From Polyangiaceae bacterium (lineage in GTDB: Bacteria; Myxococcota_A; Polyangia; Polyangiales; Polyangiaceae): a DNA stretch of 36,024 nt. The stretch is from the NCBI GenBank assembly GCA_022842465.1, contig JALHPN010000078.1:1-36024 (forward strand). Reading direction: 5' to 3'. Below are positions 22,086 through 30,166 of this stretch, piece after piece. Under the pieces are notes generated by a model, which was given only the letters and a program-made list of their open reading frames with translations, searched no databases and had not been told where the DNA came from. Positions within the stretch are counted from its first letter, which is position 1. Each line of letters starts with the position of its first letter. A program made the position numbers and the translations under genes.

Positions 22086-23407
22086 GGCGCGGTTCCTTCG
22101 AAGGCGGACGAGAGCGTGAGGGGGATCGTTCGGCGACAGGTGCGCATCTTGCCGTTGGGCTCGATCGCGGTGGCGGTCGCGGGGCGTACGTCGAGGCGGA
22201 GATCGGCGAGGAGGGGAGCGAGGGCATCGCGCGCGGCCGAAGCCTTGCCGGGATCGCCGACGATCTCGACGGAGGCGGAGTCGGGAGCGCGCTGCGTGAG
22301 CTGGTAGCCGGCGAGACGGAGCGGAGCGAGGGCGCGATCGATCGCGCCCGCCGTCACGAGCGCGCCGTCCGGACGGAGGAGCGCGTCCTCGAGGCGGCCC
22401 TCGACCGAACGGAGCGGCGAGACGGTCGTGAAGCTCCCGGTGGACCCCCGCGCGACCTGGACCAGATCGCCGAGGACGTAGCGGACGAGCGGCGTGACGT
22501 CGCGGTCGAGCGTCGTCACGACGACGAGGGCGACATCCTCCGCGCCCGGCGTCGCCACCTTCGCGGGGAGGAGCTCCACGTGGGTCGAGAAAGGTGCATG
22601 ATGCAAGAGTCCGTCCGCGCCCTCGACGAACAAGGTCCCCACCTCGCGCGCGCCGTAGACCTGGAGGACGGGACCTTCGTAGACCGACGCGAGATCGTGC
22701 CGATGGCGCGCCGTCGTCAGCGCGCGCGTGAGCGCGACGAAGCCGGATGCGTGGAGCTTCCGGCCGGTCTCCGACGCGTGCCGCGCGAGCACGTCGAGGT
22801 AGAACGGGTCCGCGAGGATGCCGACCGTCTCGTGCTGCGCGAGCTCGTCGAGCATGCGGTCCATCACGACGTCGGTCCAGAACGTCGGATCCTGACGCGA
22901 GTTCAGGTGGAGACGCGGCCCGTCGAGGCGCTCTTCGTACATCGGATCGCCCGCGCCGCACGAGCCCGTGCCTCGCTCGGGCACCCAGAGGACGGCCTCC
23001 TTGTAGGGACCGAGCTCGCCGCGCATCGCGGCCGCGACGCGCGGGCTGACGGTGAGCGCGCGCGACTCCTGCGCCCTCCACCAGGCCCCGTCGATCACGA
23101 CCCGCACGCGCGTCTCGCTCGTCCCGACCTCGACGACGACGAGCCGTCCGGACGCGAGCTCCGTCTTCACGTCGCGCCCCTCCGGCATCCAGGCCTTCGG
23201 GAGCGTCGCGCGCATCTTCTCGCGCGTCAGGAGCGGGAGCCCGGCGAGGGCGGCGTCGAGCGACGATGCTTCGGCATCGGGCGGCGTGAGCCCGAGCTTC
23301 GCGTAGAACGGTACGCTCGCGAGCGCAGCGCGGACGCAGCGCAGCGTCCGGCCGGCGTGATCGTCATCGCGTGTCGCGCGCGAACGGACCTCGTCGAGGG
23401 GCGACAT
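22082..23407 (-). CDS. PaaK/CapK-like adenylate-forming enzyme with degenerate P-loop
   Basis: 441 residues. ATG 23407 has AGGAGG 6 bases upstream. The architecture is that of phenylacetate-CoA ligase-like proteins: an N-terminal helical part (SVPFYAKLGL, LPLLTREKMRATLP), VYGAREVGTLFVEGADG (cf. YGxTE.g), RDVTPLVRYVLGDLVQV (cf. PliRYrtGDl) and SVEGRLEDALLRPDG (cf. i.GR.dD), with a small C-terminal domain. The P-loop expected after the first 100 residues (SSGTTG) is replaced by VVEVGTSETRV, so ATP use may be altered or lost. Its stop overlaps the start of the desulfurase-like gene, so both are probably made in equal amounts. The acyl substrate is unknown. Divergent from the small lipoprotein gene at 23495. 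Confidence 0.7.
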   Translation of the reverse strand: MSPLDEVRSRATRDDDHAGRTLRCVRAALASVPFYAKLGLTPPDAEASSLDAALAGLPLLTREKMRATLPKAWMPEGRDVKTELASGRLVVVEVGTSETRVRVVIDGAWWRAQESRALTVSPRVAAAMRGELGPYKEAVLWVPERGTGSCGAGDPMYEERLDGPRLHLNSRQDPTFWTDVVMDRMLDELAQHETVGILADPFYLDVLARHASETGRKLHASGFVALTRALTTARHRHDLASVYEGPVLQVYGAREVGTLFVEGADGLLHHAPFSTHVELLPAKVATPGAEDVALVVVTTLDRDVTPLVRYVLGDLVQVARGSTGSFTTVSPLRSVEGRLEDALLRPDGALVTAGAIDRALAPLRLAGYQLTQRAPDSASVEIVGDPGKASAARDALAPLLADLRLDVRPATATAIEPNGKMRTCRRTIPLTLSSAFEGTAP

Positions 23408-23482
23408 GACGAGCCTCCTACCACAGCGCGCGGTCGGCCGAAGCGAGAGCGCCTTCGACGCATCGCGGCACGCTCACGCGGC

Positions 23483-23488
23483 TAGACT
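23483..23488 (+). promoter_or_regulatory. TANNNT -10-like element (TAGACT), leaderless
   Basis: TAGACT is only 6 bases before ATG 23495, so transcription would start at or within the start codon: a leaderless mRNA. There is no room for a Shine-Dalgarno sequence. Confidence 0.6.
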
Positions 23489-23494
23489 CGGGCC

Positions 23495-24019
23495 ATGCGC
23501 GTCCGGCCCCTTCTTCTCGCGGTCTCTTTCGTGACGGCGTGTCGCGGAGGCGCGGCGGCGCCGCCGACGCAGCCGAGCGGGACCAAGACCGCGGCCTCCC
23601 CTTCGCCCTGGCCTGCGCGCGTCCAGGCCGAGGCGCCGCGGGCGCGGCTCGTGAGCGACGTGGTCGATCGCGTCAGGGCTCTCGCCGCGGCGCGACCGGG
23701 AGGCTTCTCCGTCTTCGTCCGTCGCGGGTCGGGTCCGGGCGTCTCCGAGGTGGCCGACGCGCTCGAGCACGCCCTCGGGAGCTCGCCCGGCGTGGTCCTC
23801 GCCCGCGCGACGACCACCCCCGGCGGCCCGGTCGCGGATTCGTCCACCGGCACCGGACACGTGAACACGGTCGACGCGGTCGTGAAGCCCCCGCCCCAGC
23901 TGGTGCTCCTCGTGGGGCTCTGGCAGGCGCGGCTCGTCGTCACGGCAGAGGACGGCCACGATCCGCTCGGACCCCCGAAGCTCGAAGACGCCTCTTGGGT
24001 CGTCCTCGCATCGGACTGA
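23495..24019 (+). CDS. Putative lipoprotein of unknown function
   Basis: 174 residues starting at ATG 23495, fixed by the leaderless promoter element. The signal LLLAVSFVTAC gives lipidated Cys16. A Pro/Ser/Thr-rich linker to about 50 leads to a small alpha/beta-like domain of about 120 residues (LVSDVVDRVRALAAARPGGF, VVLARATTTPGG, QLVLLVGLWQARLVV). No Cys remains after the lipidation site and no catalytic motif stands out. The family is not recognised. It sits between the divergent PaaK-like gene and the convergent DUF4920 gene, 12 bases from the stop of the latter. Confidence 0.6.
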   Translation: MRVRPLLLAVSFVTACRGGAAAPPTQPSGTKTAASPSPWPARVQAEAPRARLVSDVVDRVRALAAARPGGFSVFVRRGSGPGVSEVADALEHALGSSPGVVLARATTTPGGPVADSSTGTGHVNTVDAVVKPPPQLVLLVGLWQARLVVTAEDGHDPLGPPKLEDASWVVLASD

Positions 24020-24031
24020 GCGAGGTGATCG

Positions 24032-24610
24032 TCAGCGCTTCCGTCCGCACATCTCGACGCCGGTCGCCGTGACCTGGATCTGCTTCGCGGTCCCGTCGGG
24101 GAGCTTGCCCGCGACGTCCGCGCCCTCTTCTTCGAGGTGCTCGACCTCGAGGCGGCTCAGCGTGCGGACCACGACGCGTCCGTCGACGGCGACGTGCGCG
24201 CCGCGGGAGTCGAGCGGGACGAAGAACGCGTAGTCCTTGAAGCGGACCGTGATCGAGGCGCCGTCGCGCTCCGTCTCGGGGCGGACCTCCATCCAGCACC
24301 CGCGCTTGAGGCAGCTCGCGCGGACGACGCCGGTGGTGCGCACACGCTTGCCGGCGAACGCCTCCGGATCCGCGGCGATGTCCGAGAGCGGCACGAGCGC
24401 TCCGCTGGCCGCCAGCGCGGCGCCGAACGTCTCGGGCTTCTCGCCGGGGAACGCCGCGCATGCCGGAGACGACGCCTCGGTCGTAGCGGAGGGCGCAGGC
24501 TCGGCCTCGTCCGCCGCCGGGGCCTCTGCCGCCACCGTGGGAGCCGTCCCCGGCCCCACTTCGTTCCCGCAACCGAGCAAACCTACGAGGAGCCACCATG
24601 TCTTGCGCAT
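24032..24610 (-). CDS. DUF4920-family lipoprotein under a Fur box
   Basis: 192 residues. ATG 24610 follows a promoter-like pair (TTGATA, 17 bases, CATAAG) whose -10 lies 7 bases upstream, so the mRNA is probably leaderless. The signal WWLLVGLLGC gives lipidated Cys14. A linker rich in Ala/Glu/Ser leads to a DUF4920-type domain at about 65-190: GKRVRTTGVVRASC, KRGCWMEV, ITVRFKDYAFFVPLDSRG, HVAVDGRVV. These small beta domains have conserved Cys (here RASC and RGCWM), and their function is not established; roles in metal or redox handling have been suggested by context in other genomes. The Fur box at 24626-24644 overlaps the core promoter, indicating iron- or metal-responsive repression. Confidence 0.8.
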   Translation of the reverse strand: MRKTWWLLVGLLGCGNEVGPGTAPTVAAEAPAADEAEPAPSATTEASSPACAAFPGEKPETFGAALAASGALVPLSDIAADPEAFAGKRVRTTGVVRASCLKRGCWMEVRPETERDGASITVRFKDYAFFVPLDSRGAHVAVDGRVVVRTLSRLEVEHLEEEGADVAGKLPDGTAKQIQVTATGVEMCGRKR

Positions 24611-24625
24611 GGAGGCGCTTATGAC

Positions 24626-24644
24626 ATTAATGAAAGTCATTATC
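24626..24644. promoter_or_regulatory. Fur box
   Basis: ATTAATGAAAGTCATTATC matches 15 of 19 positions of the E. coli Fur consensus GATAATGATAATCATTATC, including both AATGA/TCATT half-sites; TAATGA-AAG-TCATTA is a perfect inverted repeat. It stands out as an AT-rich island in a GC-rich window. On the minus strand it lies between a -35-like TTGATA and a -10-like CATAAG of the DUF4920 gene. It is also 30 bases upstream of the divergent lipoprotein gene at 24674 and may control both. Confidence 0.75.
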
Positions 24645-24673
24645 AACAAGGCTTCGTGATAGGAACGCGGATC

Positions 24674-25417
24674 ATGCGGGCTCGCCTCGTTCCTCCCATC
24701 GGCCCCCTCGTTCTCCTTCTCGCCGCGGCGGGCTGTGACGAGCCCGCGAACGCGCCGACCCCGCCCGCCCCCGCGTTCGATGCGGCGCCGCCGCGAGAGA
24801 CGTTCTGCGGCACGCGGCCGAAGCTGTTCTTCTGCGCGGACTTCGACGAGCACGCGCTCCCGACGCCGTTCGCCGAGCTCGCGACGCCTCCGGCGATCGA
24901 GGTGCTCCCCGTCGACGACGCTGCCGCACCGTCTGCGCCGCGAGTGGTCTCGTTCCGAGCGCGCTCGGGGCCTGCCGAGGCGTTCCTCGTCACGCCGCCT
25001 TCTGCGGCGACCTCGAAGTGGAACGCGCTCTTCTTCGTGCGGCTCGCGCCTCACGGCGGCGACGTCACGCTCGCGCGCGTGGACGCCGCCTCCGGTCCCA
25101 CGCTCGCGATCGTCGTCTCTCCGGGAGGTGCCGTGCGCCTCGTGGAGACCGACGCGCGCGGCGGCGACGAGGTCTCGCATGCGACGACCATCACGCTCGC
25201 GCCCGAGACGTGGAGCTCGGTGCGGTGGGACGTCCGCGACGACGGCGCCGGATCGACGGTTCGCCTGCGCTTCGGCGACGACATGGTGCTCGAAGGGGAG
25301 CCGCTCCGGCACCGTCACGCCGGGATCGCGCCGCGTCTGTCGATCGGGCTCGCGACGCCGAGCGCCGCGCAGGTGTCGTTCGATACCGTCACGTTCGCAG
25401 GCGGGGAGACCGAGTGA
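24674..25417 (+). CDS. Lipoprotein with LamG/concanavalin-like beta domain
   Basis: 247 residues. ATG 24674 has AGGAA 8 bases upstream. The signal LVLLLAAAGC puts the lipidated Cys at 21. After FCGTRPKLFFCADFDE, a short motif common just before lectin-like jelly-roll domains in exported proteins of these bacteria, the rest is a beta-rich domain with alternating strands (WNALFFVRLAPH, TLAIVVSPGGAVRLVE, ETWSSVRWDVRDDG, STVRLRFGDDMVLEG, AQVSFDTVTFAGG), as in LamG or concanavalin-like folds that bind sugars. No catalytic residues are apparent. It starts close to the Fur box and is divergent from the DUF4920 gene, so it may be metal-regulated. Confidence 0.6.
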   Translation: MRARLVPPIGPLVLLLAAAGCDEPANAPTPPAPAFDAAPPRETFCGTRPKLFFCADFDEHALPTPFAELATPPAIEVLPVDDAAAPSAPRVVSFRARSGPAEAFLVTPPSAATSKWNALFFVRLAPHGGDVTLARVDAASGPTLAIVVSPGGAVRLVETDARGGDEVSHATTITLAPETWSSVRWDVRDDGAGSTVRLRFGDDMVLEGEPLRHRHAGIAPRLSIGLATPSAAQVSFDTVTFAGGETE

Positions 25418-25560
25418 TCGCGAGCGCCCCCGGAGAGCGCGATCACCCCTCCCGGTCGGCCGCGCAGATCTGACGGACCTCGGGGGCGAACGCGACTTCC
25501 GCTCGTGGCGCCTCACAACGGCGTTGCGAGCCGTTGCCCGGGCTCACTCCTCGCTCGGCG

Positions 25561-26210
25561 TCAGGTCGGCGTGTCGTAGATCGCGTGTCCGAGCCACGTC
25601 ACGATCGCGAGCGCGGTCGGGTCGACGATCGGAGTGTTGTGCGTCCTCGGGAAGGCGCCGCGCCAGCCGAGATCGAGTACGCCGCCTTCGATGCGGAGCC
25701 AGGGGTCGCTCGAGGCCATCGACGCGAGCAGCTTCCGAACGTGCGCATCGAGGAGCTCGCGTGCGTCCTCCGCGCGACCCAGAGCAACGAGCCGCTGCCC
25801 AGGATGGGGTCCGTCGGCAGCGCGCCCCGGGGCGGACGAACGTACTCGAGCAGCGTCCGCGGCCGCACGTGCAGCGTGAGGTCTTCCGGGGCGGGTGTCC
25901 GGAGCGTGGCCTCGAGGCGGAACACACGACGGATCGCGTCGATGGCGATGCCTCGCGCGACGAGCGCGAGCGGCACGCCGCGGTGATCGAGCTCGGCGAG
26001 CATTCCCGCCCCGTGGGGCGCGATCACGCGTGCGCGCACGAGCTCCGACCGGAACGCGTCCTCGATAGACGCGTCGCGATACCGATCGAGCCGGAGCGGC
26101 GCGGGCGCTGGCGGCGGCTCGAACGACGCTGGCCGAACGCGTGGCGGCGGAGGCGCCGGGGCAACCGGGGGAGGGGAGCGGTACATCATGAAGGCCAACG
26201 CCGTCGTCAT
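25561..26210 (-). pseudogene. Frameshifted gene of unknown function
   Basis: From ATG 26210 a Pro-rich N-terminus (SPPPVAPAPPPPR) is followed by a coding-like stretch (LRLDRYRDASIEDAFRSELV, VPLALVARGIAIDAIRRVFR, LTLHVRPRTLLEYVRPPRG) that loses its frame near 25790-25805. A second frame, offset by one base, then gives RAEDARELLDAHVRKLLASM, DPWLRIEGGVLDLGWRGAFP and THNTPIVDP, and ends at TGA 25561. Both parts have GC-rich third positions, so one gene of about 215 codons carries an indel. Its start overlaps the stop of the upstream gene as ATGA. The family is not recognised; the ending with conserved aromatics suggests an enzyme or binding domain. Confidence 0.55.
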
Positions 26211-26856
26211 GGTCGGAGGACGACGGGCACCTCGAGACAGGCGCCCAGGATGACGGGGCCCGCCGCGAGCCGGCCACAGAACTCTACCCTGCCGTCGCCG
26301 TCGTCGTCGCGGACCCCGACGTGAGCCTCGCCTCCGAACCCGGCGCTCACGCCGCCGGTGACGCTCCAGCCGGACGCCTTGACCGTGGCCTCCGCGCTCC
26401 CAGCGTGGCGGTCGCGCCCGCATGGAGGCCGACGCTGCTGTCCGGGTTGTCGGCGCCGAGGTGCGCCGCCACGGTGAACGCTTCGCCTGACACGCTCCCG
26501 CGCGAGCCTTGCACCCCGCGTCGGACGACGGCGGCCTGCGCTTCGTTCCGGCGACCGACCTGAATCGAGGCGCTCGCGACCTCGCCTTCGATGCCGCTCG
26601 GCGTGCTGCCCTTCAGGAGCGCCGCGGCGGCGAACGTGCTCTTGCCGTCGTGGGTCGGCCCCGCAGCCGCGTAAGGGCCCTTCTCGATGTCCCGCTCCGT
26701 CGTGCGTGCCGCGTTCGACGACGCGCCGCTGCTCTCGCCCGGTCGAGGTGGCGACGCGCTCGCGTGACGCGCGGCCGACGCGATGTCGGCATCCGTGCTC
26801 GCCGCGGAAGACGGCGCGTACGAAGGACCGACCGCGCGGCTCGGCGCCTTCGACAT
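26207..26856 (-). pseudogene. Frameshifted gene with Gly/Ala-rich repeat-like C-terminal domain
   Basis: The start is probably ATG 26856 (MSKAPSRAVGPSYAPSSAAS). A disordered N-terminus leads to a Gly/Ala/Val-rich beta-like region (EGEVASASIQVG, VSGEAFTVAAHLGA, SSVGLHAGATATLGA). Near 26395-26400 the frame breaks: GAGCGCGGAG appears to hold an extra CG compared with the frame that continues. Downstream, EATVKASGWSVTGGVSAGFG, EAHVGVRDDDGDGRVEFCGR and GPVILGACLEVP run to TGA 26207-26209, overlapping the next start (ATGA). DDDGDGR resembles a calcium-binding loop. The pattern recalls surface or polymorphic-toxin-associated carrier domains, but I cannot name it. Assembly error is an alternative to true decay. 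Confidence 0.55.
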
Positions 26857-27063
26857 GCGGACGTCGAGGCTTACGTTCGGCTTGCTCTGCGCGTCGGACG
26901 TGTCACAGGCGTCTCGCGAGCGGGAGGGGGTGATGGGATGGCTCACGAGGGAACAGGTCGGCCGTGACCCGTGTCCGGTTGCGCGCTCCGTACGAGGCAG
27001 TTTCTGCCTCCCGGTGACGCGATCCTCAGGGTGCGCGTAGCCACACGCTTGGCGATCGGCACA
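26857..27063. other. Gene-less stretch before the foldback repeat
   Basis: Together with the repeat at 27064-27330 this makes about 550 bases without a supported gene between the frameshifted pair and the vWA lipoprotein. No promoter or RNA structure stands out, apart from this being the upstream region of the 26856 start. Confidence 0.4.
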
Positions 27064-27330
27064 GGCGGCGCAGGACCGGAGGGCCCCTCGCCAAGGGAGA
27101 AGGAGCGGTGCCACTCCGCGCGAAGCACGGAAGAACCTCGCGAGAGCCCGACCTACTCGGGGGCCCCGAACCGCGTCGACAGGTCGAAACATCTCCGCAG
27201 GTCCGTTGACCTGACTTGCCAGCCGCTCGAAATGGTTCGGGCGGGGAGGGCTCTGGGCGGAACGACGCTCGCGATCCACACGACCGCGACCCCATCCCGC
27301 AGGCGAGGGGCCCTCCGGTCCGTAGCCGCC
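27064..27330. repeat. Foldback repeat element with 20-bp perfect inverted arms
   Basis: 27073-27092 (GGACCGGAGGGCCCCTCGCC) is the exact reverse complement of 27302-27321. The arms extend outward imperfectly: GGCGGC at 27064-27069 pairs with GCCGCC at 27325-27330 across three mismatched bases, and inward with a GGGA..GG..CGG similarity. The 209-base centre holds no convincing gene. This is the layout of a MITE or other dispersed intergenic repeat; no target duplication was identified and no second copy occurs in this window. Confidence 0.65.
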
Positions 27331-27404
27331 CCACGCAGACCGGATCGCCGGCGAGGCGCGCCAGAGGTCGATCGCTGGCGCCTCGACGGTTCGAACGCGT
27401 CGGC

Positions 27405-28652
27405 TCAGCGCACGACGGTAGCGCACCCGAAGAGGACCTCGACCTTCGGCAGCTCTGCGCCGGCGTTCGCCTGGGCGTCGTCGCACGACTTCGGGCACAA
27501 GCTCACCGTCGTCGGCGCGGCGGGGACGTCGTAGTACCAGCCAGGCAGGCCGCCGCACGCCTGGAGATCGGCCACACGCGGGACGCTGCTCGCCGGCGTC
27601 CCTGCGCCCGACACCTGAACGTTCACGAGGTCGGGGTCGAGCGAACCCGCGTCGGGCCGTGGGATCGGGAGGGTGCACGCGAGCCGCGACGTCCTCACGA
27701 CCGCGGTCGCGACGGCATCGAAGAAGGCGCTCCAGGCGGCGCTGCCGTCACAGATCTGCGCGCGGACGCCGCCGGTCTTCGCGACGAGCGCGCTGTACTC
27801 CGAGCCCGAGGCCGTGGGCTTCGAGCCGTCGCCGTACGTGCAACGGATGCTTGGGTCCAGCGTCGAACCCCACCCGTAGATCCCGCTGAACACGTAGCTC
27901 CCGAACGAACCGCCGCGGCTCGAATGGAGGATGCCCGGGGGGAGGACGAGGCCGCTCGTGTACGGGCTGTCGCCACCAGGGAAGCCCTCGAAGCTCACCG
28001 CCGGGAAGCGCGAGTTGTCGTCCGTCACGATGACGAAGCTCTTCGTGGCCTGCGGGCGGAGCGCCTGGGCCCACGGCTCGCCCCCTCGCGTGGCGCCGGC
28101 CGCGTAGCCCGTCGTCTGGTCGAGCGTACCGAGGATCTGCTCGAGCGGTTGCGTGCTCTGGATGTCGACCGCCGCATGCGTGAAGAGAGCCGAGTTCGCG
28201 CACTCCTCGCCGCCGAGGGGAGGGGGCACGCACACGGGGTGCCGGGTCCTGCCGCCGACGCTCACCGGCGCGGTACCGCGGAGCGAGAGGAGGATGACCC
28301 GGTAGTCGAGGCCCTTCGTGCCGATCAGGTCCGCGAAGGTGTTCAGCCCCGCCTGCACCTCCGCGACCGCGGGCGCCATGCTCGAGGAGTTGTCGACGAC
28401 CCAGATGATGTCGACCGGCAACTGCGCGCGCGTCGCTTCGACCGTCGCGCTCGCGCACGTGTCGAACGGCGGCGCCATCTCCGTGGTGGTCGTCGCGGGC
28501 GGCGAGCTGGGAGCGGCAAACGGCCCCGCGGTCTCCGTCGGCGAGGAACCCGGCTGCTCGAACGTGGGACGCGTCTCGTTCGACGCGCAGCCAGCGAGCA
28601 GCATCGAGAGGATCGGGAGCGAGAGGACGACGCGGGGAAGGGCCTTGAACAT
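27405..28652 (-). CDS. vWFA-domain lipoprotein
   Basis: 415 residues. ATG 28652 has GGAG about 6 bases upstream; earlier in-frame codons lack a signal. The signal LSLPILSMLLAGC gives Cys22, followed by a Ser/Thr/Pro-rich linker. A von Willebrand factor A domain occupies about 80-340: the metal-ion site DxSxS is D87, S89, S91 in IWVVDNSSSM, with a later acidic IVTDDNSR. Inserts carry several Cys (HPVCVPPPLGGEEC, IRCTYGDG, AQICDG). The C-terminal 70 residues, with further Cys pairs (DLQACGG, SLCPKSCDD), form a small domain that ends LFGCATVV. vWA lipoproteins of this kind are numerous in myxobacteria and bind ligands at the cell surface; the specific role is unknown. Confidence 0.8.
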   Translation of the reverse strand: MFKALPRVVLSLPILSMLLAGCASNETRPTFEQPGSSPTETAGPFAAPSSPPATTTTEMAPPFDTCASATVEATRAQLPVDIIWVVDNSSSMAPAVAEVQAGLNTFADLIGTKGLDYRVILLSLRGTAPVSVGGRTRHPVCVPPPLGGEECANSALFTHAAVDIQSTQPLEQILGTLDQTTGYAAGATRGGEPWAQALRPQATKSFVIVTDDNSRFPAVSFEGFPGGDSPYTSGLVLPPGILHSSRGGSFGSYVFSGIYGWGSTLDPSIRCTYGDGSKPTASGSEYSALVAKTGGVRAQICDGSAAWSAFFDAVATAVVRTSRLACTLPIPRPDAGSLDPDLVNVQVSGAGTPASSVPRVADLQACGGLPGWYYDVPAAPTTVSLCPKSCDDAQANAGAELPKVEVLFGCATVVR

Positions 28653-28783
28653 GTCTCGCTCCGCGCGATTCTCGTACCCCGAGTCGGGGTCCGGCGGTCC
28701 TCCCATTCGCGTCTCGCGGGGCGATGCCTTCCCTGGCATGTGCGAGGTCGATCGTCAGGGCAGGCAGGGCCGACCAGAGTTGG

Positions 28784-29260
28784 TCAGAGCCGCTCGACCA
28801 GGATGACGAGCTCCGCGGCCGTCGCGGCGTCCCGCTCGGAGGCGCGTGCGGTCGCGGGCACGAAGCCGGCGCGCTGCACGCGCACTTCGGCGGCGGTCAC
28901 CAGGTCGAGGGCGCGTGTGAAGCACGCGGTGAAGCGCCCCTCGTCATCCGTGCGCGTGCGGAGCGTGTGCTCGCCAGACGGCGTCGTGCCGCGCACGTCG
29001 ATGTGCGCGCCGCCGACCGGAAAGCGAACGCCATCGCGGGTGAGGACCAGCCCGCGGACGCATGCGCCGCGGACGCCGAGGCGACGGAAGAAGAGGTCCT
29101 CGGACCCACCGTCCGGATCGAAGCCCTCCATCGACGCATTGCGCGTGTGCGGGCGCCCGGCATCGAGCGCACCTGGCCGGTACGGGTACGACGTGCAGCC
29201 GGTCGCGAGGAGACCGGTGAGGAGCACGGCGACGAGGACGCGCTGGTCGGGCGGGCGCAC
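28784..29260 (-). CDS. Lipoprotein with carboxypeptidase-regulatory-like domain
   Basis: 158 residues. GTG 29260 was chosen because TACGCT lies 6 bases upstream, indicating a leaderless message. The signal VLVAVLLTGLLATGC puts the lipidated Cys at 22. After a linker of about 40 residues, a beta-sandwich-like domain at 60-155 reads CVRGLVLTRDGVRFPVGGAH, then TRTDDEGRFTACF and VRVQRAGF, the pattern of CarboxypepD_reg/CNA-B-like domains (a strand, G..v..G..v, T.tDe.G.f). Such domains are structural modules on surface proteins. It stands 131 bases before the vWA lipoprotein gene on the same strand, so co-expression is possible. Confidence 0.65.
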   Translation of the reverse strand: MRPPDQRVLVAVLLTGLLATGCTSYPYRPGALDAGRPHTRNASMEGFDPDGGSEDLFFRRLGVRGACVRGLVLTRDGVRFPVGGAHIDVRGTTPSGEHTLRTRTDDEGRFTACFTRALDLVTAAEVRVQRAGFVPATARASERDAATAAELVILVERL

Positions 29261-29266
29261 AGCCGA

Positions 29267-29272
29267 AGCGTA
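29267..29272 (-). promoter_or_regulatory. TANNNT -10-like element (TACGCT), leaderless
   Basis: On the minus strand TACGCT sits 6 bases before GTG 29260, the spacing of a leaderless transcript. Confidence 0.5.
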
Positions 29273-29511
29273 GGGCCGGTCGTGAGCTCTTCAAGCGACT
29301 CCTCGGCGGCGCGGCGCGGAGACGGATGCCCCGTGCTCGCGTCGCGGAGCCGAGCCGAACGGACGCGGCCTTCGAGCGTTCGAACTTCGAGAACGAACGA
29401 TGCGAATCATTGCGACAGCGCTACGCGGTGGCGTTGCTAAGAGCGGGGCATCGCTGCGCGGCGTGCTCCGCGAGTCCGCTCCAAAGACCATCGACCAAGA
29501 AAGCCTCCGCC
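29273..29511. other. Divergent intergenic region with TTCGA-rich cluster
   Basis: Between two divergent lipoprotein genes. Around 29371-29399 lie three TTCGA motifs and an inverted pair CGTTCG (29377-29382) and CGAACG (29394-29399). They may be an operator but match no consensus I can name. No gene was found. Confidence 0.3.
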
Positions 29512-30006
29512 ATGAACCTCGCTGCCCGCCTCACCACGCTCGGCTCGCTCGTTCTACTCGTCGCCACCACCGGCTGCGCTGTCGAGGAAGGTGAAGCGGC
29601 GGCCGAGACCATCGCGACCGCCGACTCGGACATCTCGTCCCGGCGGCTCGAGTACTCGTGCGCTCCGCCGACGTCGTTCTGGGCCCCGCGTGCCTTCACC
29701 GTCGACGTCCCGTCCAACGCGCGGCCGTTCACCTCCCAGGTCGGCCTGGACTTCCGGAAGAAGTCGCCGAAAAAGCATCACAGCTTCACGTTCACTTTCC
29801 TCCCCGCGACGGTCGACCCGGAGACGAACCGATGGAAGGACCCTGCGCGCGGGTACGTGACGGACAAGGACGGCGTCGTCACCGAGTGCACGGACAAGCC
29901 GATCATCCTCCCCACAGGCACCAACCCTTACGCAACCTGCCAGGGCGCCGATCCTTACGGAACGCGCTCGCCCTGCCAGGCGGGCCCGGTCGGGCATTCC
30001 TACTGA
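29512..30006 (+). CDS. Putative lipoprotein of unknown function
   Basis: 164 residues from ATG 29512, the start of a clean lipoprotein signal (LTTLGSLVLLVATTGC, Cys22); a weak AAGAAAG lies upstream. The mature part holds YSCAPPTSFWAPRAFTVDVP, a basic KKSPKKHH patch, a strand-like SFTFTFLPATVD, and a C-terminus with Cys pairs (VTECTDK, YATCQG, SPCQAG). It is rich in Pro, Thr and aromatic residues and probably a small beta domain. No family is recognised. It stands alone between the divergent lipoprotein and the convergent Fur-family gene. Confidence 0.6.
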   Translation: MNLAARLTTLGSLVLLVATTGCAVEEGEAAAETIATADSDISSRRLEYSCAPPTSFWAPRAFTVDVPSNARPFTSQVGLDFRKKSPKKHHSFTFTFLPATVDPETNRWKDPARGYVTDKDGVVTECTDKPIILPTGTNPYATCQGADPYGTRSPCQAGPVGHSY

Positions 30007-30166
30007 CGAAGGGCGCCGCGCGCCGACACGATCGTGGACCCGACCGTCGTGGTCGACGTGCTGAGTCCGAGCACCGAGGCCTGCGACCGCGGCGAGAAGA
30101 TCGAGCGGTCGTAGCGACGGGAGCGGACGTGGCCAAGGGGCCGGATCCACGCAGGGGCTCCGCCGT
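30007..30166. other. Convergent intergenic gap
   Basis: 160 bases between the convergent lipoprotein and Fur-family genes. No gene, repeat or clear terminator was seen. Confidence 0.4.

Noticed and set aside
29382..29398. GAAC repeats as a possible LexA-type box
   Set aside because: Spacing (5 and 9 bases) does not fit the GAAC-N7-GAAC or GTTC-N7-GTTC form, and no SOS gene is nearby.
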